Shown here: positions 1 through 5,311 of the stretch, in pieces
Layout: each line of letters starts with the position of its first letter
Position numbering within the stretch: position 1 is the stretch's first letter
From: an uncultured Eubacteriales bacterium
GTDB taxonomy: Bacteria > Bacillota > Clostridia > Lachnospirales > Lachnospiraceae
DNA length: 10,941 nucleotides
Assembly (NCBI GenBank): GCA_902772745.1
Contig: CACYBV010000040.1
Location: 1-10,941 of the forward strand
Direction of reading: 5' to 3'
Notes under the pieces: generated by a model
Databases searched by the model: none
What the model was told of the DNA's origin: nothing
Seen by the model: the letters and a program-made list of their open reading frames with translations, nothing else
Translations under genes and position numbers: made by a program

Positions 1-74
1 CGATATGCTTTTTTCACTTCATCATCGCTCGCCGACGGTGATACGCCGAGCACCTGATAGGGGTCAAAGTACAT
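1..74 (-). CDS. J-domain (DnaJ-like) protein, N-terminal fragment
   Basis: Only the first 24 codons are visible; the gene continues past the left edge. It begins MYFDPYQVLGVSPSASDDEV and continues KKAY, the classic helix I to helix II start of a J domain (Y-x-x-L-G-V-x-x-x-A-[ST]-x-x-E-[IV]-K-K-A-Y). J domains stimulate the ATPase of Hsp70/DnaK partners; the HPD motif that would confirm activity lies outside the window. The ATG at 74 overlaps the last 11 bases of the DUF5685 gene in another frame and is preceded by AAGGA eight bases upstream, so it is probably translationally coupled as third gene of the operon. The J domain at the extreme N-terminus, with no leader, would fit either a soluble J protein or a small membrane-anchored one of the kind seen in clostridia; the missing part would decide. 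Confidence 0.85.
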   Translation of the reverse strand, partial: MYFDPYQVLGVSPSASDDEVKKAY

Positions 75-906
75 GCTGCGTTTCCTTTTCTTCCCGCTCT
101 TCTGCCGCTTTCCTGTAGCCGATCCAGACGCCGGCGTACAGAATATTCCGGAGAATGTCCCTGTGCGTTATGAGAGGCAGTTTTTCAAACGCTTCCGTGC
201 AGGCGCCCATCACGCTCTCAAGATGCGCGAGAACCATTTCACTGCAGTCCGGCTCAGCGTCCAGTTTCATATAAGGATTATAGTTCCCGCTCCGCCTGTC
301 TTTCGGAAGATCCGAAAAGGCGTCCAGGAGATAGACGAATTTCCCGAGGTAAAAAAACATCGGCCGGAGGTATTTCGCATATTCGTCTTCCCGGAGCAGG
401 AATACTTCCCTGCACATTGCGCCTGTGAGGTTTCCTGCCTCATCCGGGTTGTCGGAATTACGGCGCTCGCATTCATGCAGGGCTTCCATATATTCCCGGA
501 GCATCCCGTCTTTTTCCGGATGGCGTTCTGCAGTCCTCCGGTATTCCTTTTCAAGAAAATGCACAGCCCGAAGCGCCCGCTTTTTCCTGCTGTCGTAAAC
601 CTGGTCGCTGTAGTTATGAAACGCCAGCATCAGGTTGATATCCGCCGAAAAAGACAGGGATTCCGTCCGTACGACAGGCACTTTCGCGCCTTTATACAGG
701 CAGCGGCGGTCCAGGACAGTCTCCGTGCCGTCGTAAAGATCCGAATAGAGGATCGCGAGAAACACCGGGTCATAGGCAAGAACCAGCGCGGACTTCCTGC
801 CGTACTGTTCACTGAGCGTACGGCACAAGCCGCAGTAATAACCCTGGTAAATCCGCCGGTCTTCTTCTCCGAGTCCCTGCTGATAAGCCGTAAGATAGCC
901 GAACAC
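64..906 (-). CDS. DUF5685 family protein
   Basis: A 280-residue protein that I recognise as DUF5685, a Firmicutes family of unknown function. Family-like features seen: an N-terminal MFGYL opening, a YCGLC motif (residues 24-28), a YDPVFLAIL segment (45-53), an Asp/Asn-rich helix (about 89-105, with D101 and D105), and a C-terminal block LLDAFSDLPKD followed by GNYNP (about 193-211, with D195, D199 and D203). It looks soluble and mostly helical; I see no signal peptide or membrane segment. The start is GTG at 906, chosen because GGAGGG lies nine bases upstream and because MFGYL is the usual start. It sits 18 bases after the zinc-ribbon membrane gene and overlaps the J-domain gene by 11 bases, so the three are almost certainly one transcript. 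The spaced aspartates recall prenyl-transferring enzymes (see findings), but no function is established. Confidence 0.85.
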   Translation of the reverse strand: MFGYLTAYQQGLGEEDRRIYQGYYCGLCRTLSEQYGRKSALVLAYDPVFLAILYSDLYDGTETVLDRRCLYKGAKVPVVRTESLSFSADINLMLAFHNYSDQVYDSRKKRALRAVHFLEKEYRRTAERHPEKDGMLREYMEALHECERRNSDNPDEAGNLTGAMCREVFLLREDEYAKYLRPMFFYLGKFVYLLDAFSDLPKDRRSGNYNPYMKLDAEPDCSEMVLAHLESVMGACTEAFEKLPLITHRDILRNILYAGVWIGYRKAAEEREEKETQHVL

Positions 907-924
907 GAATAACCGCCCTCCGGA

Positions 925-1326
925 TCAGATTTTCTTGCGGAAATGCTCATGGCATTTCGGGCAGGTGATCTCGACGGTTTTTCCGCCTTTTCTCGGAATG
1001 CGGATTTTCTGCCTGCATTTCGGGCAGCGGTAAATATGATGCGTTCTTCTTGCGGCGAGGTTCTTGAAGAAATTGACGAACTTCCGGTTTTCTTCATACC
1101 GCTTCCCGATGTTTTTCGAGAAAGTCCGGAACATCGCCCACACAAGAGGAAGCAGGGATGCGAAAGTCAGCGCCGGAATACGGAAAATCATAAAAAGAAT
1201 ATCCAGAACGACCGTCAGTCCGATCAGCGTGAAATTCAGCGCATCCCTTCCTCCGTACCTACCGGACAGGGAGCGCGCCATGGACTGTGTAAAGCCATAA
1301 CGGATTCTGTTGAAAAAGTTGCGCAT
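925..1326 (-). CDS. Small membrane protein with C-terminal zinc ribbon
   Basis: A 133-residue protein. Residues about 29-68 form two closely spaced hydrophobic segments, probably a membrane hairpin. A basic linker follows, then two CPKC knuckles (C101/C104 and C122/C125) that should bind one zinc ion as a rubredoxin-like ribbon. The N-terminus (about 1-25) is basic and probably cytoplasmic. I chose ATG at 1326 because GAGGA lies six bases upstream; a TTG two codons earlier (1332) is in frame but sits right against that site. It is the first gene of the operon, 30 bases downstream of a sigma-A-type -10 box, and is followed by DUF5685 and J-domain genes. No specific function is recognised. DnaJ proteins also carry CxxC zinc knuckles, so a split chaperone-like assembly is conceivable, but that is inference. 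Confidence 0.8.
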   Translation of the reverse strand: MRNFFNRIRYGFTQSMARSLSGRYGGRDALNFTLIGLTVVLDILFMIFRIPALTFASLLPLVWAMFRTFSKNIGKRYEENRKFVNFFKNLAARRTHHIYRCPKCRQKIRIPRKGGKTVEITCPKCHEHFRKKI

Positions 1327-1355
1327 TTTCAATCCTCACAGCGTATAATCAGTTT

Positions 1356-1384
1356 ATTCTATCACAGTTTTCCTTTTCTGTCAC
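1356..1384 (-). promoter_or_regulatory. Sigma-A-type promoter of the zinc-ribbon/DUF5685/J-domain operon
   Basis: On the minus strand there is a -35 box GTGACA (1384-1379), a 17-base spacer and a -10 box TAGAAT (1361-1356), preceded by TGA, which makes an extended -10. Five of six bases match consensus in each box. Transcription would start near 1349, giving a leader of about 23 bases before the ATG at 1326. No other plausible promoter lies closer. Confidence 0.7.
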
Positions 1385-1420
1385 AAAAAACACAAATTGT
1401 TCATAAAAAAACTGTAATTA

Positions 1421-1457
1421 CCGGAAGCGGCAAAAAGCCGTATTACGGGACTTCCGG
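1421..1457 (-). other. Nested inverted repeat of unknown role
   Basis: CCGGAAG at 1421-1427 pairs with CTTCCGG at 1451-1457, enclosing a small CGGC-AAAAA-GCCG hairpin (1428-1440). It lies between the terminator of the lipoprotein gene and the promoter of the next operon. On the minus strand a run of seven T follows about nine bases later, so it might be a weak back-up terminator. Of the 224 bases between the two genes, the rest holds a near-palindrome GTGCGC-CA-GCGCAC (1474-1487) and nothing else I can name. Confidence 0.35.
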
Positions 1458-1511
1458 CATTCGTCAAATCTCCGTGCGCCAGCGCACATCGATTATCCTC
1501 ATTGCGGGTCA

Positions 1512-1543
1512 CAAAAAAGCAGGAAAGGAGCTCTCTTTCCTGC
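1512..1543 (-). terminator. Intrinsic terminator of the 3D-domain lipoprotein gene
   Basis: A perfect 9-bp stem, GCAGGAAAG (1519-1527) with CTTTCCTGC (1535-1543), has a 7-base loop. On the minus strand it is followed directly by six T (complement of the A run at 1513-1518). The stem begins eight bases after the stop codon of the lipoprotein gene. Confidence 0.9.
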
Positions 1544-1550
1544 CTGAAAA

Positions 1551-2984
1551 TCACGGAAGTATATAAACATCCGCGTAATATGCGCCGCCTGAAAGCGCCG
1601 CCTCATGCGTCTGCCGGTAAATATCGATCTGGTTCGGCCCGACGCCGGTATCGGCCGCCATATATTCCCTTCCGTTGATCGAAAGCCTCGTGCCGTAAGG
1701 AATCTGGCCGAGGTTGACCGCGACCGAATAATCGCTCTGAAGAAGCATACCGGACGAACCGTGCGCCTGGTAGTTGGGATCGTTTGAGCCCCATACGCCG
1801 CAGCATTTCTGGCAGTGGCAGTAATGTGTGATCAAAAAATGGCCGAGGTACTGCGCCTCTCCCGATTGCTGTGCCTGTTCCGCCGCGGACGAGACCTGCT
1901 GGCGCGCCGCTTCCGCCGCATCCTGCGCCGCCTTTCTCGAGGCTGCAAGATACGCCTGCTCCGCCGCCCAGGATTCCGCTTCGGAGGCCGCGAGGTATTC
2001 CTGGTATTCCCGGAGGTCCTCGGCATATTCCTCAATCAGTTCCTCCGAGCGTTCAAGATTGGCTTCAACGTCCAGCGTGCCGAAAAACTCTTCTTCATGT
2101 TCGCCGAGCTCATTGTCGTTGCCCTGTCCCAGAAACAGGTAAAAGATGATCGCATCGTCCATCGGCATGAACAGCGTTTCATAGAGCTCCGACACCACCT
2201 CGACTTCGTAAAAGCCGCCGGTGATGCCCTTCAGACGGAATGCGTCGCTTTTATGTGCACAGAGAACGATTTCGGTCGAAGTATCCGGGACCGCATAAAG
2301 ATATGATTCATAGGTCTGGACCATTGCCGCATATGCAACAGTGTGGTACATGATGTCGTAGGCTTTTTTGTCCGTGAAAACATACGAGGCATTCACATAG
2401 CCCGTATAGCCTTCCCGTTCTATCTCATACCAGTTTCCGGTCTTTCTGATATAGGTGGCAATGTCGTTGGGATACAGAATCGACAGAATCGCGCTGTTTT
2501 CGTCGGGCTCTGCGCGTACATTCAGATAAAGCGCTGTTTTTTCGGCGTCCACGACGAGTTTATGGTCAAAATACTTTCTGAGACCGGTCATGGACTCCGG
2601 GTCCTCGGTCTCCTCTTCCGTGGTTTCCTCCGTGGTTTCTTCCGTGGTTTCCTCCGTTTCGGTCGTTTCCTCTTCGGATGATCCCTGATCTTCCGTTTCT
2701 GTTTCTTCGCTTCCAGAGACCGTTTCTTCCTTGGAAACCGCCGTATCCCCGGATGAGGTTTCGCTTTCTCCGGCGGTTTCCGATGGTCGGTCGGGGTCCG
2801 CGTCTTCAGCGGAACCGCTCTCTTCTCTGTGAATCTGACTTCCGGATTTTCCGTCGCTTTCTGTTGTCATATCCATAGATTCCGGGTCAGTTGCCATGGC
2901 ACGGCTGCAGGAACTGAGCACAGCGACGGACACCAGCGCCGTCCCGCACAGAATTGCCGCAGCTCTCCGTAATTTCCTGAACAT
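1551..2984 (-). CDS. SH3/3D-domain lipoprotein, probable cell-wall enzyme
   Basis: A 477-residue exported protein. The order is: signal sequence with lipobox L-S-S-C (C26 would be lipidated); an acidic Ser/Thr/Glu-rich stalk (about 43-133) including ETTE repeats; a bacterial SH3 domain (about 147-208: LNVRAEPDENSAIL, GNWYEIEREGYTGYV); a second, degenerate SH3-like region (about 209-285); an Ala/Glu-rich, probably coiled-coil helix (308-378); and a C-terminal 3D domain (382-477) with HYCHCQKCCG, IPYGT, ADTG and IDIY. Known 3D proteins (B. subtilis YocH, and the MltA fold) act on peptidoglycan; the SH3 domain would bind wall. The first of the three family aspartates is Asn here (N424); the other two are D445 and D454. 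ATG at 2984 is chosen because GGAGGA precedes it and the signal peptide starts there; an in-frame GTG at 3035 has no ribosome binding site. It is monocistronic, with its own promoter and terminator. Confidence 0.85.
   Translation of the reverse strand: MFRKLRRAAAILCGTALVSVAVLSSCSRAMATDPESMDMTTESDGKSGSQIHREESGSAEDADPDRPSETAGESETSSGDTAVSKEETVSGSEETETEDQGSSEEETTETEETTEETTEETTEEETEDPESMTGLRKYFDHKLVVDAEKTALYLNVRAEPDENSAILSILYPNDIATYIRKTGNWYEIEREGYTGYVNASYVFTDKKAYDIMYHTVAYAAMVQTYESYLYAVPDTSTEIVLCAHKSDAFRLKGITGGFYEVEVVSELYETLFMPMDDAIIFYLFLGQGNDNELGEHEEEFFGTLDVEANLERSEELIEEYAEDLREYQEYLAASEAESWAAEQAYLAASRKAAQDAAEAARQQVSSAAEQAQQSGEAQYLGHFLITHYCHCQKCCGVWGSNDPNYQAHGSSGMLLQSDYSVAVNLGQIPYGTRLSINGREYMAADTGVGPNQIDIYRQTHEAALSGGAYYADVYILP
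2617..2652 (-). repeat. 12-bp tandem repeat coding for ETTE units
   Basis: Three tandem copies of TCCGTGGTTTCC (plus-strand reading; the middle copy ends in T) encode the ETTE repeats in the stalk of the lipoprotein. Degenerate copies flank it. In-frame repeats of this kind can change in number by slippage and so vary stalk length. Confidence 0.8.
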
Positions 2985-3164
2985 ACCGACTCCTCCGTAT
3001 GCTTGTAGTAGATTTGCGATCTGATTCAGCTTCACCGTAAAAAAGTTTGCCTCGGCCCGTTTTAAAGGAATTCTTCTCTCATCTTCCCCCCAATTTAAAC
3101 CGGGCAGTAAAACCGTCCTGAAGAAAGCTTCCCGGTCGGTTCGTACTTTTATAAAGGAGCTGAA

Positions 3165-3190
3165 TTTACACTTGTTACAGAAATATTACA
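3165..3190 (-). promoter_or_regulatory. Putative WalR (YycF) binding site
   Basis: On the minus strand, TGTAAT-ATTTC-TGTAAC (3190-3174) is an exact match to the WalR direct repeat TGTWAH-N5-TGTWAH. A further half-site TGTAAA (3170-3165) follows three bases later. The repeat begins five bases after the -10 box and covers the expected transcription start (about 3188). Bound regulator here would more likely block than activate transcription. No walRK gene is in the window, so assignment rests on the motif and on the cell-wall nature of the gene. Confidence 0.6.
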
Positions 3191-3194
3191 GAGA

Positions 3195-3223
3195 ATGTTA
3201 ACACATTTTAACGTTTTTGTCAA
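3195..3223 (-). promoter_or_regulatory. Strong promoter of the 3D-domain lipoprotein gene
   Basis: The minus strand has TTGACA (3223-3218, perfect -35), a 17-base spacer, and TAACAT (3200-3195) preceded by TGT, an extended -10. The -35 box lies 11 bases beyond the stop codon of the RNA methyltransferase gene, and no terminator separates them. The leader from the start near 3188 to the ATG at 2984 is about 200 bases. It holds a possible ACCGGG/CCCGGT stem (3099-3136) and a tiny open frame, but I recognise no riboswitch. Confidence 0.85.
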
Positions 3224-3234
3224 GTATCCGGTTT

Positions 3235-4023
3235 TCAGGCCCCGTTCCGGCGCTGGCGCATCGCCTCAAACAGGATGATCGTCGCCGCCATCGCGGCGTT
3301 TAACGACTCCACTTTTCCGGCCATCGGGATGCGGATAAGATCTCCCGCTTCCTCTGAAATCTGCCGGGAAAGGCCTTTCGATTCGTTTCCGATCAGGACC
3401 GCGGATCTTCCGGTATATGAAACCGAGTCATAGCTCTTCTCCCCCATGAGGTGTGCGGCATATACCGCGCCGCCCGTTTTTCTGAAGTTCCGTACCGTTT
3501 CCGTAAGATCCGGCGAAACTGCGAATTTCATCCGGAAAAACGACCCCATCGTTGCGCGGATCACCTTGGGATTGTAGGGATCCACGCTGTTTTCGTTGAG
3601 AATGATTCCGTCCGCACCGGAAGCTTCCGCAGACCTCATGATCGTCCCGAGATTTCCCGGATCCTGCAGGTTTTCCAGAAAAACAAACAGTCCGTTTTTC
3701 TTTTCCAGGATTTCTTTTTCCGTATAGTCATAAGCACGCAGCACGGCAAGGATTCCCTGCGGGGATTTCGTGTCGGAGAGCCTGGCGTATTCCTGGTCGG
3801 AAACCACCAGAAACTCCTTTTTTTCCCTGTTGCAGTGCTTCTCGAGATCAGATACCCGGAAGCGGTTTTCCTTCATGAAACCGGAAGAAGCGACGAGGCA
3901 CAAAAGGCGTTCCTCCGGGAGTTCACGGATCATTTTGATTCCCTCAACGATGAAAACCCGGTCTTCTTTCCTTGAAGCCGGCTTTTTCTGCCAGCGCAGA
4001 ATGTTTTTCTCAAGCTGGTTCAT
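3235..4023 (-). CDS. TrmH/SpoU-family RNA 2'-O-methyltransferase
   Basis: A 262-residue SPOUT methyltransferase that transfers a methyl group from S-adenosylmethionine to a ribose 2'-OH of tRNA or rRNA. The N-terminal part (about 21-93, with RVFIVEG near the start) is the substrate-binding domain. The catalytic knot carries the three SpoU motifs: NLQDPGNLGTIMR (118-130, with the conserved Asn and Arg), LIGNESKGLS (210-219), and IRIPMAGKVESLNAAMA (230-246). The length and N-terminal domain fit the RlmB/YsgA-like group; the target nucleotide cannot be told from sequence. ATG at 4023 is chosen for the GGAGGA just upstream and a family-typical N-terminus; the in-frame ATG at 4092 would translate through a hairpin. 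It lies 104 bases after pfkA with no convincing promoter between, so it is probably transcribed with it. Confidence 0.9.
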   Translation of the reverse strand: MNQLEKNILRWQKKPASRKEDRVFIVEGIKMIRELPEERLLCLVASSGFMKENRFRVSDLEKHCNREKKEFLVVSDQEYARLSDTKSPQGILAVLRAYDYTEKEILEKKNGLFVFLENLQDPGNLGTIMRSAEASGADGIILNENSVDPYNPKVIRATMGSFFRMKFAVSPDLTETVRNFRKTGGAVYAAHLMGEKSYDSVSYTGRSAVLIGNESKGLSRQISEEAGDLIRIPMAGKVESLNAAMAATIILFEAMRQRRNGA

Positions 4024-4044
4024 GCTTTCCTCCGAAACAGGGCG

Positions 4045-4087
4045 AATCAGGCGGAACCGTACATCCGACGGTCCCGCCTGATTTTTT
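4045..4087 (+). terminator. Large hairpin with plus-strand T-tract between pfkA and the methyltransferase gene
   Basis: AATCAGGCGG (4045-4054) pairs with CCGCCTGATT (4074-4083), and inside it ACCGT (4056-4060) pairs with ACGGT (4068-4072), separated by a single A/C mismatch. Six T follow on the plus strand (4082-4087), so it has the form of an intrinsic terminator for plus-strand transcription. On the minus strand, the direction of the genes, the hairpin is followed by CGCCC and not by a T run, so it should terminate poorly there. Its base lies about ten bases before the ribosome binding site of the methyltransferase gene. Confidence 0.55.
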
Positions 4088-4127
4088 ACCATATGCCGAA
4101 TAAAAACCGGACGGCACTGGCAAGGAT

Positions 4128-5105
4128 TTATTTTCTCAGGAGCAGCTGGGAAACGCGTACCCAGTCCTCCGGCATGGTCTTCTGCATCTTTAACGCTTCA
4201 TCAAGGTCATAGTCCACGATCTTGCCGTTCGATACGCCGACGACGCGGTTCGACTTGCCCTGCAGGAGAAGGTCCACCGCAGCCGAGCCCATGAGGGACG
4301 CCATAAAACGGTCGCGGCAGGTCGGCGAGCCGCCGCGCTGCAGATAACCGAGGATTGTCGCCCTGGTCTCAACACCGGTCGCTTCCTCGATGTGGCGCGC
4401 AAGCGTCGCGGAATGCCCGATGCCCTCGGCATTGATTACGAGATGGTGCTTTTTGCCGACTTTGCGGTTCTGCAGCACATGGTCGATAATCGTCTGCTCG
4501 TCTCCGTCGTACACTTCCGGCAGCAGGATGTCATCGGAACCCGTCGCAATTCCGCAGGTGATCGCGATATAGCCAGCCGAACGTCCCATGACTTCGATGA
4601 CGGAACAGCGCTCATGGGAAGACGAGGTGTCCCGGATCTTGTCTATCGCATCCATTGCGGTATTGATTGCGGTATCGAATCCGATCGTATATTCCGTCGA
4701 TGCGATGTCAAGGTCGATCGTTCCGGGGACGCCGATCGTATTGATTCCCTGCTTCGAAAGTTTCCCGGCGCCGCGGTAGGAACCGTCGCCGCCGATAACG
4801 ACAATTCCGTCGATTCCGTATTTCCGGCAGATTCTCGCGCCTTCCTTCTGTCCTTCTTCCGTCATGAATTCCATGCAGCGCGCCGTATACAGAACCGTTC
4901 CGCCGCGCTGGATGATATCCGAGACATCCGAAGACTTCATCTCATGCAGTTCTTCATTCAGAAGTCCCGCATATCCGCGCTCGATTCCGAGAACCCGAAG
5001 GCCCTGAGACAGCCCTGACCTGACTACTGCGCGGACCGCCGCATTCATGCCCGGCGCGTCTCCGCCGCTTGTCAGCACACCAATACTCTGAATCTCTGTC
5101 GACAT
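4128..5105 (-). CDS. pfkA: ATP-dependent 6-phosphofructokinase
   Basis: A 325-residue enzyme (E. coli PfkA has 320) that phosphorylates fructose 6-phosphate to fructose 1,6-bisphosphate, the committed step of glycolysis, as a cytoplasmic tetramer. Visible motifs: IGVLTSGGDAPGMNAA (N-terminal nucleotide-binding loop), VVIGGDGS (about 102-109), PGTIDLD (127-133, catalytic D131 and D133), RDTSSSHER, MGRSAGY (173-179) and LGYLQRGGSP (252-261). Gly in GGDGS and Gly before TID indicate ATP and not pyrophosphate as donor; pyrophosphate enzymes usually carry Asp and Lys there. The residue between the catalytic aspartates is Leu where E. coli has Asn. ATG at 5105 is set by GGAGG five bases upstream and by alignment; an upstream in-frame extension to 5279 crosses the promoter and is not protein. 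Divergent from the UDP-sugar pyrophosphorylase gene. Confidence 0.95.
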   Translation of the reverse strand: MSTEIQSIGVLTSGGDAPGMNAAVRAVVRSGLSQGLRVLGIERGYAGLLNEELHEMKSSDVSDIIQRGGTVLYTARCMEFMTEEGQKEGARICRKYGIDGIVVIGGDGSYRGAGKLSKQGINTIGVPGTIDLDIASTEYTIGFDTAINTAMDAIDKIRDTSSSHERCSVIEVMGRSAGYIAITCGIATGSDDILLPEVYDGDEQTIIDHVLQNRKVGKKHHLVINAEGIGHSATLARHIEEATGVETRATILGYLQRGGSPTCRDRFMASLMGSAAVDLLLQGKSNRVVGVSNGKIVDYDLDEALKMQKTMPEDWVRVSQLLLRK

Positions 5106-5119
5106 AATCTCCTCCAATG

Positions 5120-5142
5120 CCGGAAGTTCTGCCGCCTTCCGG
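5120..5142 (-). other. Leader hairpin just upstream of the pfkA ribosome binding site
   Basis: CCGGAAG (5120-5126) pairs with CTTCCGG (5136-5142) across a 9-base loop in the short pfkA leader. It ends four bases before the GGAGG of pfkA. The same seven-base arms occur in the inverted repeat at 1421-1457. It may affect translation or mRNA stability; no regulator is identified. Confidence 0.4.
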
Positions 5143-5160
5143 GCGTCTGCATACAGGATT

Positions 5161-5189
5161 ATTTTACCGCAAACGGCGCTTTTTTTCAA
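5161..5189 (-). promoter_or_regulatory. Promoter of pfkA
   Basis: The minus strand has TTGAAA (5189-5184), a 17-base spacer and TAAAAT (5166-5161), each matching consensus at five of six positions. The transcript would start near 5154, about 50 bases before the pfkA ATG. Confidence 0.8.
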
Positions 5190-5246
5190 GTACTGAATAT
5201 ATTTTTTCGGGTGAATCTCCCGCGGGAAGCGAAGTGATATCCCGGC

Positions 5247-5275
5247 TTGCTTTTCCCGGCGCCTTCTGATATAAT
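5247..5275 (+). promoter_or_regulatory. Promoter of the UDP-sugar pyrophosphorylase gene
   Basis: The plus strand has TTGCTT (5247-5252), a 17-base spacer and a perfect TATAAT (5270-5275) preceded by TGA, an extended -10. The start would be near 5282, with a leader of about 30 bases to the ATG at 5312. A perfect CCCGCGGG palindrome (5219-5226) lies between the two divergent -35 boxes. Confidence 0.85.
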
Positions 5276-5311
5276 CCATTCAGCAGGATATTCCAAGGAG
5301 GATTCTCTCAA

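Noticed and set aside
73..912. A long plus-strand open frame opposite the DUF5685 gene
   Set aside because: It mirrors the DUF5685 gene almost exactly, has no recognisable domain, and the minus-strand gene has a good ribosome binding site, operon context and family match.
943..1566. A 207-codon plus-strand frame crossing the zinc-ribbon gene and the intergenic region
   Set aside because: It runs through a promoter, two hairpins and a terminator on the other strand and shows no domain.
2985..3035. A 17-codon N-terminal extension of the lipoprotein from a GTG at 3035
   Set aside because: It has no ribosome binding site and would precede a normal signal peptide; ATG at 2984 has GGAGGA in front.
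3062..3082. A six-codon leader frame upstream of the lipoprotein gene as a real peptide gene
   Set aside because: The G-rich stretch is too close to the ATG for a normal ribosome binding site and the peptide shows no regulatory codon pattern; mentioned only as part of the leader.
2985..3188. A cyclic-di-AMP (ydaO-type) riboswitch in the lipoprotein leader
   Set aside because: The gene type is suggestive, but I could not match the conserved core of that riboswitch by eye.
5106..5279. A 58-codon N-terminal extension of PfkA
   Set aside because: It spans the pfkA promoter and leader hairpin, has no PfkA-like residues, and the ATG at 5105 has a strong ribosome binding site.
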